From NCBI GenBank assembly GCA_008933735.1, contig WBUL01000015.1, positions 1 to 64,000 of the forward strand: a DNA stretch of 64,000 nucleotides, in the 5' to 3' direction. Shown here one piece after another: positions 14,742 to 23,086 of the stretch. The stretch is from Anaerolineae bacterium. Its GTDB lineage: Bacteria > Chloroflexota > Anaerolineae > Aggregatilineales > J027. Below the pieces are notes generated by a model, which searched no databases, was not told where the DNA came from, and saw only the letters and a list, made by a program, of their open reading frames with translations. The position numbers and the translations under genes were made by a program. The first letter of the stretch is position 1, and every line of letters starts with the position of its first letter.

Positions 14742-15650
14742 ATGAAACCAGCTTTGATCGTACATGGGGGGGCATGGCGTATCGACGAGTCCGAACATGC
14801 CGCTCATCTGAACGGAGTTCGGGCGGCAGCACAGGCAGCCTGGGAAATTTTGCAGCAGGGCGGCATCGCGCTGGATGCGGTGGAAAAGGCCATTATGGTG
14901 ATGGAAGACGACTCGACTTTTGACGCGGGGAGAGGCAGCGTTCTCACCTGTGTGGGCGAAATCGAAATGGACGCGATGATTATGGATGGCAGTAACCTGC
15001 GGGTTGGGTCTGTAGGGGCGATCCAGGGGATTCAGAATCCAATTCGTCTGGCACGTCTGGTAATGGAGGAAACGGAGCACAATTTTCTGGTCGGGTCAGG
15101 GGCTCGGCAGTTTGCCCGGATGAAAGGTCTCCGGTTGGCGGCCCAGGCCGAGTTAACCGTCCCACGAGAAGTTGAGCGTTTCCGGCAGTATCAAATCAGC
15201 CCGCCCACCCCCACCGTCGAAAGTTTTATGGCCGCCCATTCTGGTGGTACCGTCGGCGCGGTAGCTCTGGACATGGATGGTAATCTGGCAGCAGGAACAT
15301 CCACCGGGGGAACACCCTATAGTCTGCCGGGGCGTGTAGGCGATTCGCCTCTCGTGGGATGTGGTACATTTGCTGATAACGAAACCGGAGCTGCGTCTGC
15401 TACCGGGCATGGTGAGCGGATCATGGAAGTTGTGCTGGCAAAACATGCCACCGATTTAATCCGCTATGGGCATAACGCACAGCAGGCTGCAAAAATGTCT
15501 ATCGAGTATCTGTACAAGCGGGTAGAAGGATTCGGCGGGCTGATTCTCATCGACAAGGATAGTAATGTGGGTTTTTACCACAATACCCCCCATATGGCAG
15601 CCGCCTGGATTGATGACAGTGGTAATCTTCGCACTTATATCCATCCTTGA
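14742..15650 (+). CDS. Isoaspartyl peptidase/L-asparaginase, Ntn-hydrolase family
   Basis: 302 residues beginning MKPALIVHGGAW, the family start; an in-frame ATG at 14727 is the alternative. The family is made as a precursor that cleaves itself before a threonine, which becomes the nucleophile. Here that is T170 in HSGGTVGAVALD. The following STGGT (187-191) and RVGDSP (198-203) line the substrate pocket, and DAGRGSVLT (61-69) is the conserved alpha-subunit motif. All key residues are present and the length is normal. It removes isoaspartyl-dipeptides or asparagine in the cytoplasm. The gene stands alone on the + strand beside a convergent gene. Confidence 0.92.
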   Translation: MKPALIVHGGAWRIDESEHAAHLNGVRAAAQAAWEILQQGGIALDAVEKAIMVMEDDSTFDAGRGSVLTCVGEIEMDAMIMDGSNLRVGSVGAIQGIQNPIRLARLVMEETEHNFLVGSGARQFARMKGLRLAAQAELTVPREVERFRQYQISPPTPTVESFMAAHSGGTVGAVALDMDGNLAAGTSTGGTPYSLPGRVGDSPLVGCGTFADNETGAASATGHGERIMEVVLAKHATDLIRYGHNAQQAAKMSIEYLYKRVEGFGGLILIDKDSNVGFYHNTPHMAAAWIDDSGNLRTYIHP

Positions 15651-15655
15651 AGTGT

Positions 15656-15684
15656 ACCGGGGCGCCCTGAAAAAACGCCCCGGT
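15656..15684. terminator. Stem-loop between convergent genes
   Basis: Arms accggggcg (15656-15664) and cgccccggt (15676-15684) are perfect, with an 11-base loop ending in six A. It sits between the asparaginase stop and the VKOR stop. No T-run follows the stem on either strand, so it may be a stalling or decay-protecting hairpin rather than a classic terminator. Confidence 0.55.
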
Positions 15685-15687
15685 CGA

Positions 15688-16956
15688 TTAGCGCTGATCG
15701 GCAAGTGTCCGAATTGCTTTCAGGCCTGTAGGCGCTTGCAGCCATAGGAGCAGCAGCATCAGCATAGCGGATGTTAAACACCACGCACAGGTTGCCCCAA
15801 TCACAAACGGTTCGAGGAAGGTGAGGTAAATCGAGAAAATCGCGCCGAACAGGGTGAGCCCAAAGGTTGCGAGCTGCCCCCAGAGTGCTAAAGATTCACC
15901 AGGTTGCTGTCCCAGATACCATGCCCCCAAAATGGTCAGGTAGCCGATGATTCCCAGTACACCTATAGGGATCAAGCCGAGCAATGTGGCATAATCGCTC
16001 TGCTGTACAGTATTGCAGTCGCCAACCGCGCCGCACACTGCATCGTTTTCACCTACTTCCACATAGACCATGTACCCGGCCACCAGTAAACCCACAACCG
16101 CCACTGCCGGCAGTAACCTGCTAGGCAGGCCTTTGCTGCGGCTGCTCCAGATGGTGCCGGCGATAATCATCAACGCTCCGGTTATCGCCATTGCCAATAA
16201 CGTTGGTATTGAAAAATCATCCTGCTCCAGCACGAGTGTTGCCGCAATAATCGTTGTGACCACTGCGACCAGAAGGGTTACCAACCAGCCCGGACGGTTA
16301 AGTAGCCAAGCCTGTACCCGGTTTTCAATGACTACCGTGTAAAAATTGACCAGTAGGGCAGCCGTACCGAGAATCAGAAACACCAGCACTGCTACTGCGA
16401 TACCATTCGCAACCGGGTCATCTTGAAACCGTTCCTGCCAGGAAGACTCTGCCACTTCAGTTTGGATAATGCTTTCCTCAGGTGGCTCCGGAGCAGCTTC
16501 TGTCTCGGATTCGGATGGCGCCTCCTGACTTTGAACTGCGGCATTATACGCTTCCTGTAAGCCGGGGATCGCAGGCAGCCCGATTCCGCCGGATGCCAAC
16601 CCTTTGTCAATCAGGTCAGGAAGCTGATTGGGGATCTCGTATGATCCGACCATCACTGTCGAACCGACAACCATCATAGGCACGCTTCCACATCGCTCGT
16701 CGGGAACATTAAGGGCTTCGCACGCCGCCCCAAATAGATCCCGACCAGCCTGCATCGTCACATTCACAAACAGGATCTGTAACTGGACGCCGTATTCCTC
16801 CTGGAGCGGCGGCAGGTCATTTTGAATGACCTGATGGCAGTGGGGACAAGTCGGTGAATAAAACAGAACTGCGAAGACTACCGGATCACTTTGTGCGCCA
16901 GCAGTCTGGGGTGCCAACAGAAAACCCAGAACCAGAATACTCCATAAGAATCGCAT
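15688..16956 (-). CDS. Thioredoxin-like/VKOR fusion for periplasmic disulfide formation
   Basis: 422 residues from ATG 16956 (gggag upstream); TTG 16971 is the alternative. A signal peptide (FLWSILVLGFLLA) is followed by a thioredoxin-like domain with the redox motif C-P-H-C near residues 37-40 (FYSPTCPHCHQVIQ) and a Pro/Glu-rich linker. One membrane helix comes next, then a VKOR domain with four to five helices. VKOR signatures are CGAVGDCNTVQQSDYATLLG, the IPIGVLGIIGY helix and the active CAWC. VKOR reoxidises its partner thioredoxin using quinone, so the protein could make disulfides in exported proteins alone. Usually VKOR is N-terminal and thioredoxin C-terminal; here the order is reversed. 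Confidence 0.85.
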   Translation of the reverse strand: MRFLWSILVLGFLLAPQTAGAQSDPVVFAVLFYSPTCPHCHQVIQNDLPPLQEEYGVQLQILFVNVTMQAGRDLFGAACEALNVPDERCGSVPMMVVGSTVMVGSYEIPNQLPDLIDKGLASGGIGLPAIPGLQEAYNAAVQSQEAPSESETEAAPEPPEESIIQTEVAESSWQERFQDDPVANGIAVAVLVFLILGTAALLVNFYTVVIENRVQAWLLNRPGWLVTLLVAVVTTIIAATLVLEQDDFSIPTLLAMAITGALMIIAGTIWSSRSKGLPSRLLPAVAVVGLLVAGYMVYVEVGENDAVCGAVGDCNTVQQSDYATLLGLIPIGVLGIIGYLTILGAWYLGQQPGESLALWGQLATFGLTLFGAIFSIYLTFLEPFVIGATCAWCLTSAMLMLLLLWLQAPTGLKAIRTLADQR

Positions 16957-17030
16957 CACATCAACTCCCAAAAAACCTCACTCTTATTGTGATGAGTTTC
17001 ACAAACTGGTAAAAGTGTCGTTTTTCCTGT

Positions 17031-17906
17031 TTATCCGTGATGATGTTCTTGTAACCAGCCCAAGACCTGTCGATTGTATTCAGCTTCGTGTTTTTTGAAT
17101 GCTTCACGGTGATCGCAATCCGGTGCGACCCAGATTTTGAATGGGCCGTTCAAATCGGCGGCGACTTTTTGGACATCGGCCAGGGGGATAAGCCTATCTT
17201 TTTCACCGTGAATGAACAGCACCGGGACATGGTTGAGGTGTTTGGCCCACAGGCGCGGACTTACCTGAAACATTCGGGTGTTGGTGCGGATAGAGGCTCC
17301 TGTGACAGCCAGCCGTGCGATGAAAGATGAAATTGGCGGCGGAATATGGCGGCTTCGCAGCCAGTAATCCATAACATCCAACAACCGCCAGAATACACCA
17401 TCCAGGATGAGCACGGAAATTTTGTCAGACAGGGCTGCCCCTATCATTGCGACGGCGGATCCCATACTGAAACCAATGACCGCACTTTTATGGATCCCTT
17501 TTTCTTGAGCCAGAAAATCGACTGCTCCGAGCAAATCTTCTTTTTCAAAGACGCCAAAAGTCACGGTTTTACCATCGGAATTACCATGTGCGCGGAAGTT
17601 AAACATCAGTACATTGTAGCCTGCGTGATAAAACGGGACGGCTTGTGGCAAATCTCCATCCATGCTGCCGTTTTGCCCATGACAAAAAATAACTGTACCC
17701 ATGGGCTGTTCAGCCGGAATCCACCAGCCCCGAATCTGTGCTTTATAGCGGCTTGGGAAAGTCACTTCTTCATGCCGCAGACCATAATTGGAGGGTGTAT
17801 CAGCAGGATCAGGGGGGCGGCGGCGGGTCAGAATTTCGCCAGAAACCAAAATAAACCCGACAAAACTGAGAAACGAAAAAAACGTGCCGCAAATAAACGA
17901 GAACAT
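17031..17906 (-). CDS. Alpha/beta hydrolase, membrane-anchored
   Basis: 291 residues. The N-terminal 22 residues are hydrophobic (FICGTFFSFLSFVGFILVSG), an uncleaved signal or anchor. The hydrolase fold shows VIFCHGQNGS (oxyanion), nucleophile elbow GFSMGSA, aspartate in IHGEKDRLIP and histidine in CDHREAF, so the catalytic triad is complete. The FNFRAHGNSDG segment is typical of the BAAT/serine aminopeptidase-like group. The substrate is unknown. Its active domain probably faces the outside of the membrane if the anchor is N-in. Confidence 0.85.
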   Translation of the reverse strand: MFSFICGTFFSFLSFVGFILVSGEILTRRRPPDPADTPSNYGLRHEEVTFPSRYKAQIRGWWIPAEQPMGTVIFCHGQNGSMDGDLPQAVPFYHAGYNVLMFNFRAHGNSDGKTVTFGVFEKEDLLGAVDFLAQEKGIHKSAVIGFSMGSAVAMIGAALSDKISVLILDGVFWRLLDVMDYWLRSRHIPPPISSFIARLAVTGASIRTNTRMFQVSPRLWAKHLNHVPVLFIHGEKDRLIPLADVQKVAADLNGPFKIWVAPDCDHREAFKKHEAEYNRQVLGWLQEHHHG

Positions 17907-17945
17907 CAGCCCCGGACTTCAATAAGCGAAAACTTGATTTTAACG

Positions 17946-18575
17946 TCAAAACTGCTGGCGGGGTATGGTAGGTGTGAGAGAAGGGGCGGGGATGGGAGTC
18001 TCGGTTGGAGTGGGCGTACTGCCATCCGGTGTGCTGGATGGCTGAGGGGTGTAACTTGGTGTGATTGTCACCGTAGGAAGCGGTGTAAAAGTCTGAGATG
18101 GTCGCGGGGTTGGATTGACAGGCCGGACTACACTTTCATGAATATAGGCCAGATCGCGGAATGCACCATTAGGATTGAGGTCAATGACATACCATTCCTG
18201 TGCCGTGGGGTACTTGCCATCTGTGTCCGGTTCTGCCCGCCCATAAACACAGACTTTATCCTGATAATACAATAGCAGGCGCCGTTCGCATTGCAGCGAA
18301 GGACAATCCCGCACCCGCGCATCAGCGGACCAGATTTCAAACTCCTGACATGGCGGGACAGGGGTACGGGTTGGCCCAAATACCAGCGTGGCGCGGGTAG
18401 GTGTGGCGCTAAGCTGTGCCAGCGCTCCGCGAGTAGCCGCCACGCTGGGACTGCCCGCTGCCCGAAACCATTGCAGAGCGCCATTCCACATCAAGTAGCA
18501 GCCCAGTACCAGGATCACAGCGGCGACAACAATAAAGCAGGCCGGTGGATTGGCACGCCCATACTTGCTAACCAT
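17946..18575 (-). CDS. Membrane-anchored SH3-like protein with Pro/Thr-rich tail
   Basis: 209 residues: one N-terminal membrane helix (CFIVVAAVILVLGCYLMW), a small extracytoplasmic domain, and a Pro/Thr/Ser-rich tail (TPTPTETPIPAPSLTPT). The middle resembles a bacterial SH3 domain (ADARVRDCPSLQC, YYQDKVCVYGRA, EWYVIDLNPNGA..AYIHESVV). It has paired cysteines that may be oxidised by the nearby VKOR system. Such domains bind cell-wall or peptide ligands; the precise role is unknown. The low-complexity tail is common in Anaerolineae surface proteins. Confidence 0.7.
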   Translation of the reverse strand: MVSKYGRANPPACFIVVAAVILVLGCYLMWNGALQWFRAAGSPSVAATRGALAQLSATPTRATLVFGPTRTPVPPCQEFEIWSADARVRDCPSLQCERRLLLYYQDKVCVYGRAEPDTDGKYPTAQEWYVIDLNPNGAFRDLAYIHESVVRPVNPTPRPSQTFTPLPTVTITPSYTPQPSSTPDGSTPTPTETPIPAPSLTPTIPRQQF

Positions 18576-18622
18576 ATAGCGATGTTATACCGGGTTTAAT
18601 ATGAACTGCCAATCCGCTTGCC

Positions 18623-19108
18623 CTACGGTTGGTCGTTGTTCAGTGTTTTCTGGATGATTTCGGCGTCAATGGGACGGTTCAAGAGGCGTTCAAGGAGCGC
18701 ATAGCTGTCCCGCAGGTTTTCTTGCAGACGTTTTAAACGGATCAGTGTCCGTACCCGTGTGAGCAGCAGAATAAAACTGAAGGGCTTGGTTAAAAAGTCA
18801 TCAGCACCCGACTCAAGTCCTTTTTGCTTATCTTCATCTGACTCCAGCGCGGTTACCATCATCACGGGAACAATCCGAGTGGCAGCGTGATTCTTCAACC
18901 GCTGGCAAACCTCAAACCCGCTTATATCCGGCAGCATTGCGTCCAGAATGACCAGATCAGGTGGGGTCGCAAACGCCATTTTTAATCCCTCACTGCCGCT
19001 CGAAGTGGTAGTGACAGCATATTTTTCGATTTGCAGATGGGCTTCGATGACTTCTCGGTTCATCCAGTCGTCATCGATAACCAGGATATGAGGCGTTTTT
19101 TCAACCAT
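18623..19108 (-). CDS. Response regulator receiver protein
   Basis: 161 residues. ATG 19108 is chosen, with aagag upstream; ATG 19141 lacks any such site. The receiver domain is complete: acidic pocket IDDD near the N-terminus, phospho-acceptor in LVILDAMLPDISG, MMVTALES and the lysine in DFLTKPFSF. After the receiver comes only a helical tail of about 35 residues (LLTRVRTLIRLKRLQENLRDSYALLERLL), with no DNA-binding output domain. It probably acts by protein contacts or passes signals to a kinase. No kinase gene is adjacent. Confidence 0.88.
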   Translation of the reverse strand: MVEKTPHILVIDDDWMNREVIEAHLQIEKYAVTTTSSGSEGLKMAFATPPDLVILDAMLPDISGFEVCQRLKNHAATRIVPVMMVTALESDEDKQKGLESGADDFLTKPFSFILLLTRVRTLIRLKRLQENLRDSYALLERLLNRPIDAEIIQKTLNNDQP

Positions 19109-19185
19109 GATGCTCTTTTTGTGAAACTTACGAGCATTCATGATACCATTAGCAGGGGTAAAGATAAAGCAGGGGAAACCTGATC

Positions 19186-19440
19186 ATGACGGAACCGGGC
19201 AGCAGCAATTTTGTGGGTACGATTGATGAAGTCAAAGCGTTTTTGCAGGCACACAAAGGTAGTTTATTTTATATTGAGATTAATCCCACCGTGACGCCGG
19301 ATGGGTCACGCCAGTTCAGCATCACAACTTTTCCTGCAAAGGAGGGCCGCCGGATTTTGAATGAACTCCATCCCGAACCCGGTGACCCACGGATGACTCC
19401 TGGGGCGAAGAAAGCGCTCCAGGATGCCGGACAGTTATAG
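19186..19440 (+). CDS. Small hypothetical protein
   Basis: 84 residues starting at ATG 19186, with agggga at a suitable distance. The sequence (FVGTIDEVKAFLQAHKGSLFYIEINPTV, then FSITTFPAKEGRRILNEL) looks like one small alpha/beta domain without membrane segments or catalytic motif. I do not recognise the family. It is divergent from the receiver gene and convergent with the DUF3179 gene, eight bases away. Confidence 0.65.
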   Translation: MTEPGSSNFVGTIDEVKAFLQAHKGSLFYIEINPTVTPDGSRQFSITTFPAKEGRRILNELHPEPGDPRMTPGAKKALQDAGQL

Positions 19441-19448
19441 GGCTAGCT

Positions 19449-20663
19449 CTACGGATTTTGCCAGGCTGCGTCTGCAATCAGTCCGGGTTCCCAAACAAGC
19501 GTGTCGGGACGGAAGGCGGCCCATGCGAACCAGAAATGGGGATAGCTGAGAATCAACTCCAATTGGGTATCGGCGAGTTCGCCCGCTGTGGCGCGTCCGA
19601 AAACATTCCATGTGCTGCCTGTCTGCTCATCTTTGATGACATCTCCCTCGGAAATGAAGGTCAGTTCCAGATCATCGGCTAAGGTTGCACTGTACATAGC
19701 GGCTGACCCTGTCTCCATCGTATTCGTAAACAGCGAGACCGCTCCTGGCTGCCAGAAAATTACAACCGGGTCGCCGCCAATCCGATCATTGACCACGCCC
19801 GTTGCCGCCAACCATTCAAATGGATAGGCGATTGCCCCTTCCGCGCCAAAATAACCCAGCACGCGCTCTGTCGTGAACAGGCGGTCATCGACTTCACCTC
19901 TAAATAAAAAGGCAGTGCCCTCAGCATCATAGCCTGCATACGATACCAAGTCAACACGACTGCCCGTCTGGTTTGCGAGGACTTTGCCGTTGGGGTGTTC
20001 GGCTTTAAAGTCTCCCCAACTCACCACGACCGAGGGCACATTGACCAGTTGAGTTCCCGTAAGTTCTCCAACAATCGCTTCTCCGGTGAACTGCTGCCAC
20101 CAGGATTGGGTTTCGTGATCCCACATGATGAGATCGCTGTTTCGCAGTAAGCCGGAGACCCCGAAATGCAGCACCTGGTCATTGACCTGCCGTTCATACA
20201 CAATGGATGCATTGCACAGCGGGCAGAAGGTCACCGCAACGGGTACACCGCCAATTTCGGTGTTCACGATCTCATGATTATTGAGCAGCAGAAGTGGGTA
20301 AGCACGAACATCTCCATTGATTTCAACTACTATGACCTGCTGTTCATCTGGTAAATACGAATCCGTGTTCGCAAAATCCGTGTATTCGACGTAAAACCTT
20401 GGGGGCTGACCACCATTGCGAGGTGCATTCTGGGGGTAGATGTAACCTTCGGGATAATAAGGCGGAATGCCGTCCGGTGGAGGCCCGCCAAAAAGAATTT
20501 CATCAGCGGTCACACTGGTCCGCGAAAAATCGGTATCCCAGATGTCAGCGAATTGGTCAAATCCTTCATCCTCCTGCGCGGAAGCAGGGATAAAACCAAA
20601 ACAGACCAGAATCAGTATCGAGACAAAAAACAGAAACCCTACAGTAAAAAGTCTAGGTGACAT
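19449..20663 (-). CDS. DUF3179 domain-containing exported protein
   Basis: 404 residues. ATG 20663 is chosen because ggaagg lies eight bases upstream; GTG 20672 is the alternative. A signal peptide (FLFFVSILILVCFGFIPASA) is followed by a DUF3179 domain: VVEINGDVRAYPLLLLNNHEIVN, the invariant VAVTFCPLCNASIVYER, HFGVSGLLRNSDLIMWD, SWWQQFTGEAIVGELTG, and a later SGSTW-like TGSTWNVFGRA. The paired CPLC cysteines are conserved in the family, whose biochemical role is not known. Its ribosome-binding site lies in the arm of a strong hairpin, see 20669-20704. Confidence 0.87.
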   Translation of the reverse strand: MSPRLFTVGFLFFVSILILVCFGFIPASAQEDEGFDQFADIWDTDFSRTSVTADEILFGGPPPDGIPPYYPEGYIYPQNAPRNGGQPPRFYVEYTDFANTDSYLPDEQQVIVVEINGDVRAYPLLLLNNHEIVNTEIGGVPVAVTFCPLCNASIVYERQVNDQVLHFGVSGLLRNSDLIMWDHETQSWWQQFTGEAIVGELTGTQLVNVPSVVVSWGDFKAEHPNGKVLANQTGSRVDLVSYAGYDAEGTAFLFRGEVDDRLFTTERVLGYFGAEGAIAYPFEWLAATGVVNDRIGGDPVVIFWQPGAVSLFTNTMETGSAAMYSATLADDLELTFISEGDVIKDEQTGSTWNVFGRATAGELADTQLELILSYPHFWFAWAAFRPDTLVWEPGLIADAAWQNP

Positions 20664-20668
20664 ATAAA

Positions 20669-20704
20669 ACACCTTCCGATAAACCTCAATCTATCAGAAG
20701 GTGT
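20669..20704 (-). terminator. Hairpin ending the upstream gene and covering the DUF3179 ribosome-binding site
   Basis: Arms acaccttccgata (20669-20681) and tatcagaaggtgt (20692-20704) pair at 12 of 13 positions with a 10-base loop. On the - strand the stem is followed by TTTTAT, so it can end transcription from the beta-propeller gene. The GGAAGG site of the next start codon is part of the stem, so folding would also block translation. Confidence 0.72.
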
Positions 20705-20718
20705 CTGGGGCATCTGTC

Positions 20719-21756
20719 TTACTGGCGGGCTGCCTCAAATTCTGTGATGTCGATAACGTCAATCGTGAAGGGTAGGGAGGGATCAATCAGGAGACCAACA
20801 ACGGGCGCAAGCGATACCGGATCGAAGTTTGTCACGTAAATGCGTCCGTCCTGATAGGCCACATCGCTTGGTTCCCGGAAGTTTTCTGCCAGGATCGTGA
20901 ACGTTCCATTTGTTTCCAGCATGGCGACCTCGCCGCTGTCGTAAATCGTAAAGATTACATTGCCGCTGTTATCCAGCGTCAGGCCGTCCAGCTCATGCTG
21001 GCTCTGATGGTAGAGTTCGGTCACTTCACCCGGTTCGCCCTCAGGGGTGATGCTGACGCGGAAAATGGTGCCACTGCTGGAATCCGCTACCAGCAGGGCG
21101 TTGTTTGCCTCATCATAGGCTAACCCGGTAGGCCGGGCATCATCCGTACCTTGTTCGGGAACTTCCCACCATGTTTGTCCCTGTCCGTCGGGGGTGTAAA
21201 CCCGTACCTCGCTTAACTGAGTATCGGTTGCATAAAGCAGCCCATCCGGTGTAAAGACCAGGCTGTTCAGAATTTCATCATCGGTCACTTTGCCGAAATC
21301 GCTGATCGTTCCGTCCGGGGCGATCTTTTTCAATTTTGAAGTGCTTTTTCGCGGGTCACAGTCCACTCGATCAACCACATATAGGGAACCATCCGGACTG
21401 AAGGCCATGCCAGAAACCGCCCCGATGCCGCTGTCCTTTTTGATGAAAATTTCGAGTTCGCCGTCCGGGGTAATGCGCCAGAGTTCACCAGTGCAAAAGC
21501 TGCCAGCGTAAATATTGCCATCTGGGCCAATGGTGAGTGATTCGGGATAGGCCTTGTCATCTTCCAGTTCAACCAGGGTGTCTACTTTGACTCCCAGGAT
21601 GTTTGTTTTGGGCTCGCGGCGCTCCCCTTGAAGCGAATTGATGACCAGATAAGCCGAAAGGCCGCAGATTGCCACGATGCTGACGACAAATAGACCTATC
21701 ACTCCCAGATTAAAACGGCGCATTTGACGGTTATGTTTTGTTTGAAAACCTGCCAT
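20719..21756 (-). CDS. SMP-30/NHL-type beta-propeller protein, membrane-anchored
   Basis: 345 residues from ATG 21756 (aggaaa upstream). One N-terminal membrane helix (LGVIGLFVVSIVAICGLSAYL) is followed by six propeller-type repeats, each with a hydrophobic strand and an SPDG/TPDG turn (AYPESLTIGPDGNIYAGSF, GMAFSPDGSLYVVDR, SLVFTPDGLLYATD, LAYDEANNALLVADS, LTLDNSGNVIF, DVAYQDGRIYVTN). The fold is that of gluconolactonase/SMP-30 and NHL proteins. No acid metal-binding set can be assigned with certainty, so enzyme activity is open. It probably faces the outside. Confidence 0.78.
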   Translation of the reverse strand: MAGFQTKHNRQMRRFNLGVIGLFVVSIVAICGLSAYLVINSLQGERREPKTNILGVKVDTLVELEDDKAYPESLTIGPDGNIYAGSFCTGELWRITPDGELEIFIKKDSGIGAVSGMAFSPDGSLYVVDRVDCDPRKSTSKLKKIAPDGTISDFGKVTDDEILNSLVFTPDGLLYATDTQLSEVRVYTPDGQGQTWWEVPEQGTDDARPTGLAYDEANNALLVADSSSGTIFRVSITPEGEPGEVTELYHQSQHELDGLTLDNSGNVIFTIYDSGEVAMLETNGTFTILAENFREPSDVAYQDGRIYVTNFDPVSLAPVVGLLIDPSLPFTIDVIDITEFEAARQ

Positions 21757-21776
21757 TTTCCTGTTTCCATACCAAC

Positions 21777-21798
21777 AAAAAAGGGGCATTTGCCCCTT
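21777..21798 (-). terminator. Terminator after tRNA-Ser
   Basis: On the - strand the stem AAGGGGCA/TGCCCCTT with a two-base loop (21781-21798) is followed by a T-run (a-run at 21777-21780 on +). It starts four bases after the tRNA CCA end, so it is the tRNA terminator. Confidence 0.8.
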
Positions 21799-21801
21799 AG
21801 G

Positions 21802-21892
21802 TGGCGGAGAAGGTGGGATTCGAACCCACGACGGGAGTTACCCGTACTCGCTCTCCAAGCGAGCGCATTAGGCCGGGCTATGCTACTTCTCC
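21802..21892 (-). tRNA. tRNA-Ser (anticodon GGA)
   Basis: On the - strand the acceptor stem GGAGAAG pairs with CTTCTCC, followed by discriminator G and an encoded CCA. The anticodon stem CTCGC/GCGAG holds loop TTGGAGA, giving anticodon GGA (serine UCC/UCU). The long variable arm (TACGGGTAACTCCCGT) is typical of class II tRNAs such as tRNA-Ser. The T-arm reads GTGGGTTCGAATCCCAC. Total 91 bases including CCA. Confidence 0.95.
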
Positions 21893-21973
21893 ATTTTGAG
21901 GGTCAATATAATGATTAGCCGTTTTGTTGTCAAGGGACAAAAGAGGCCGCGGGTGTCTTTTGTCCCCTGGTGC

Positions 21974-22026
21974 TTGACGCCTTCGCAGGTCACTGTTATA
22001 CTCCGCAAATGATACATTGTATCGTT
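21974..22026 (+). promoter_or_regulatory. Sigma70-type promoter with an operator-like palindrome before the zinc-binding protein gene
   Basis: The -35 TTGACG (21974-21979) and -10 TATACT (21997-22002) are 17 bases apart. Immediately after, at the expected transcription start, lies a palindrome: aatgataca (22008-22016), one base, tgtatcgtt (22018-22026), eight of nine positions paired. Its position over the start site fits a repressor site. A Zur/Fur-like metal regulator is the natural guess given the gene, but the box does not exactly match a textbook motif. Confidence 0.75.
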
Positions 22027-22047
22027 TATAAAAGGAGAATGCAGGTT

Positions 22048-23085
22048 ATGAAACGCTTGTTTGGCGCTTTCGGTTTATTCGTACTGCTGGCGGCGGGATT
22101 TGCGCCCACCCACGCTCAGGATGAACCCTTAAAAATTGTTGCCAGTTTTTCGATTCTGGCGGATGTGGTCAAAAACATAGCCGGGGATTCTGCTGAAGTT
22201 GTTTCATTGATTCCCCCGGACGCAGATCCGCACGCATTTCAACCCGCACCGCAGGATGTCGCGCTGCTTGCCGAAGCCGATGTTATCTTCATCAACGGGG
22301 CAAACCTGGAAGAGGGGCTTCTTGAAGTGATCGAAAACGCAGGCGAGAAGATGAACCTAGTGGTGGTTTCTCAATGCGTACCAATTCTTCCGGGCGTGCA
22401 GGATCATACTGACGGAGAAGCCCACAACGAAGTAGACATGAGTGAAATCGCCGTGCTATGCGAAAAACATCATGAAGAAATAGGTGAAGCAGAGACACCT
22501 AATATGCTCTATGCCCTGGACTGCGGGCATGAAGAAGAATCCGATGATCACGGCGTATGTGACCCGCATGTCTGGACTGACCCGCAGAATGTGATTCTCT
22601 GGACGTTGTTCATCCGGGATGCTTTGATTCAGCTTGATCCTGGGAACGCAGACACCTATACCGCCAATGCCGCCGTCTATATCCAGCAGCTTGATGCCCT
22701 GGTCAAGGATGAAATACTGCCCGCCCTGGCTGCAATTCCGGAAGAAAACCGCGTTCTGGTGACGAATCATGAATCAATGGGCTATTTTGCGGCGGCGTAT
22801 GGATTTGAAATAGCTGGAAGTGTTATTCCCAGCAGCAGTACCCTTGCCGAACCCAGCGCGGGTGATATTGCCAGGCTGATTGATGTTATTGAGGCAAATG
22901 ACATCAAGGCGATTTTTGCGGAGGTGAATGTAAATGCCGACTTAGTCCAGCAGGTGTCGGACGAGAGTGGGGCGGAATTCTATGTGCTGTATCATACATT
23001 GAGTAATACCGATGGCCCTGCAAGTACATATCTGGAGATGATGCGTTACAACGTGCAGACTATCGTTACCGCACTGAGCAAGTAA
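22048..23085 (+). CDS. znuA: Zinc-type metal ABC transporter substrate-binding protein
   Basis: 345 residues from ATG 22048 (aaggag at 22032). Signal peptide RLFGAFGLFVLLAAGFAPTHA. The A-1/ZnuA family fold follows: IVASFSILADVVKNIAG, PPDADPHAFQPAPQDV (metal His), a later DPHVWTDPQN (metal His), TNHESMGYFAAAYGF (His) and IKAIFAEVNV. Between the first two His sites lies a His/Asp/Glu/Cys-rich loop (DHTDGEAHNE, EKHHEE, GHEEESDDHG), which favours zinc over manganese. It captures metal outside the membrane and hands it to a permease. No permease or ATPase gene is adjacent, so it works with components encoded elsewhere. A metal-responsive palindrome may control it. Confidence 0.88.
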   Translation: MKRLFGAFGLFVLLAAGFAPTHAQDEPLKIVASFSILADVVKNIAGDSAEVVSLIPPDADPHAFQPAPQDVALLAEADVIFINGANLEEGLLEVIENAGEKMNLVVVSQCVPILPGVQDHTDGEAHNEVDMSEIAVLCEKHHEEIGEAETPNMLYALDCGHEEESDDHGVCDPHVWTDPQNVILWTLFIRDALIQLDPGNADTYTANAAVYIQQLDALVKDEILPALAAIPEENRVLVTNHESMGYFAAAYGFEIAGSVIPSSSTLAEPSAGDIARLIDVIEANDIKAIFAEVNVNADLVQQVSDESGAEFYVLYHTLSNTDGPASTYLEMMRYNVQTIVTALSK

Positions 23086-23086
23086 G

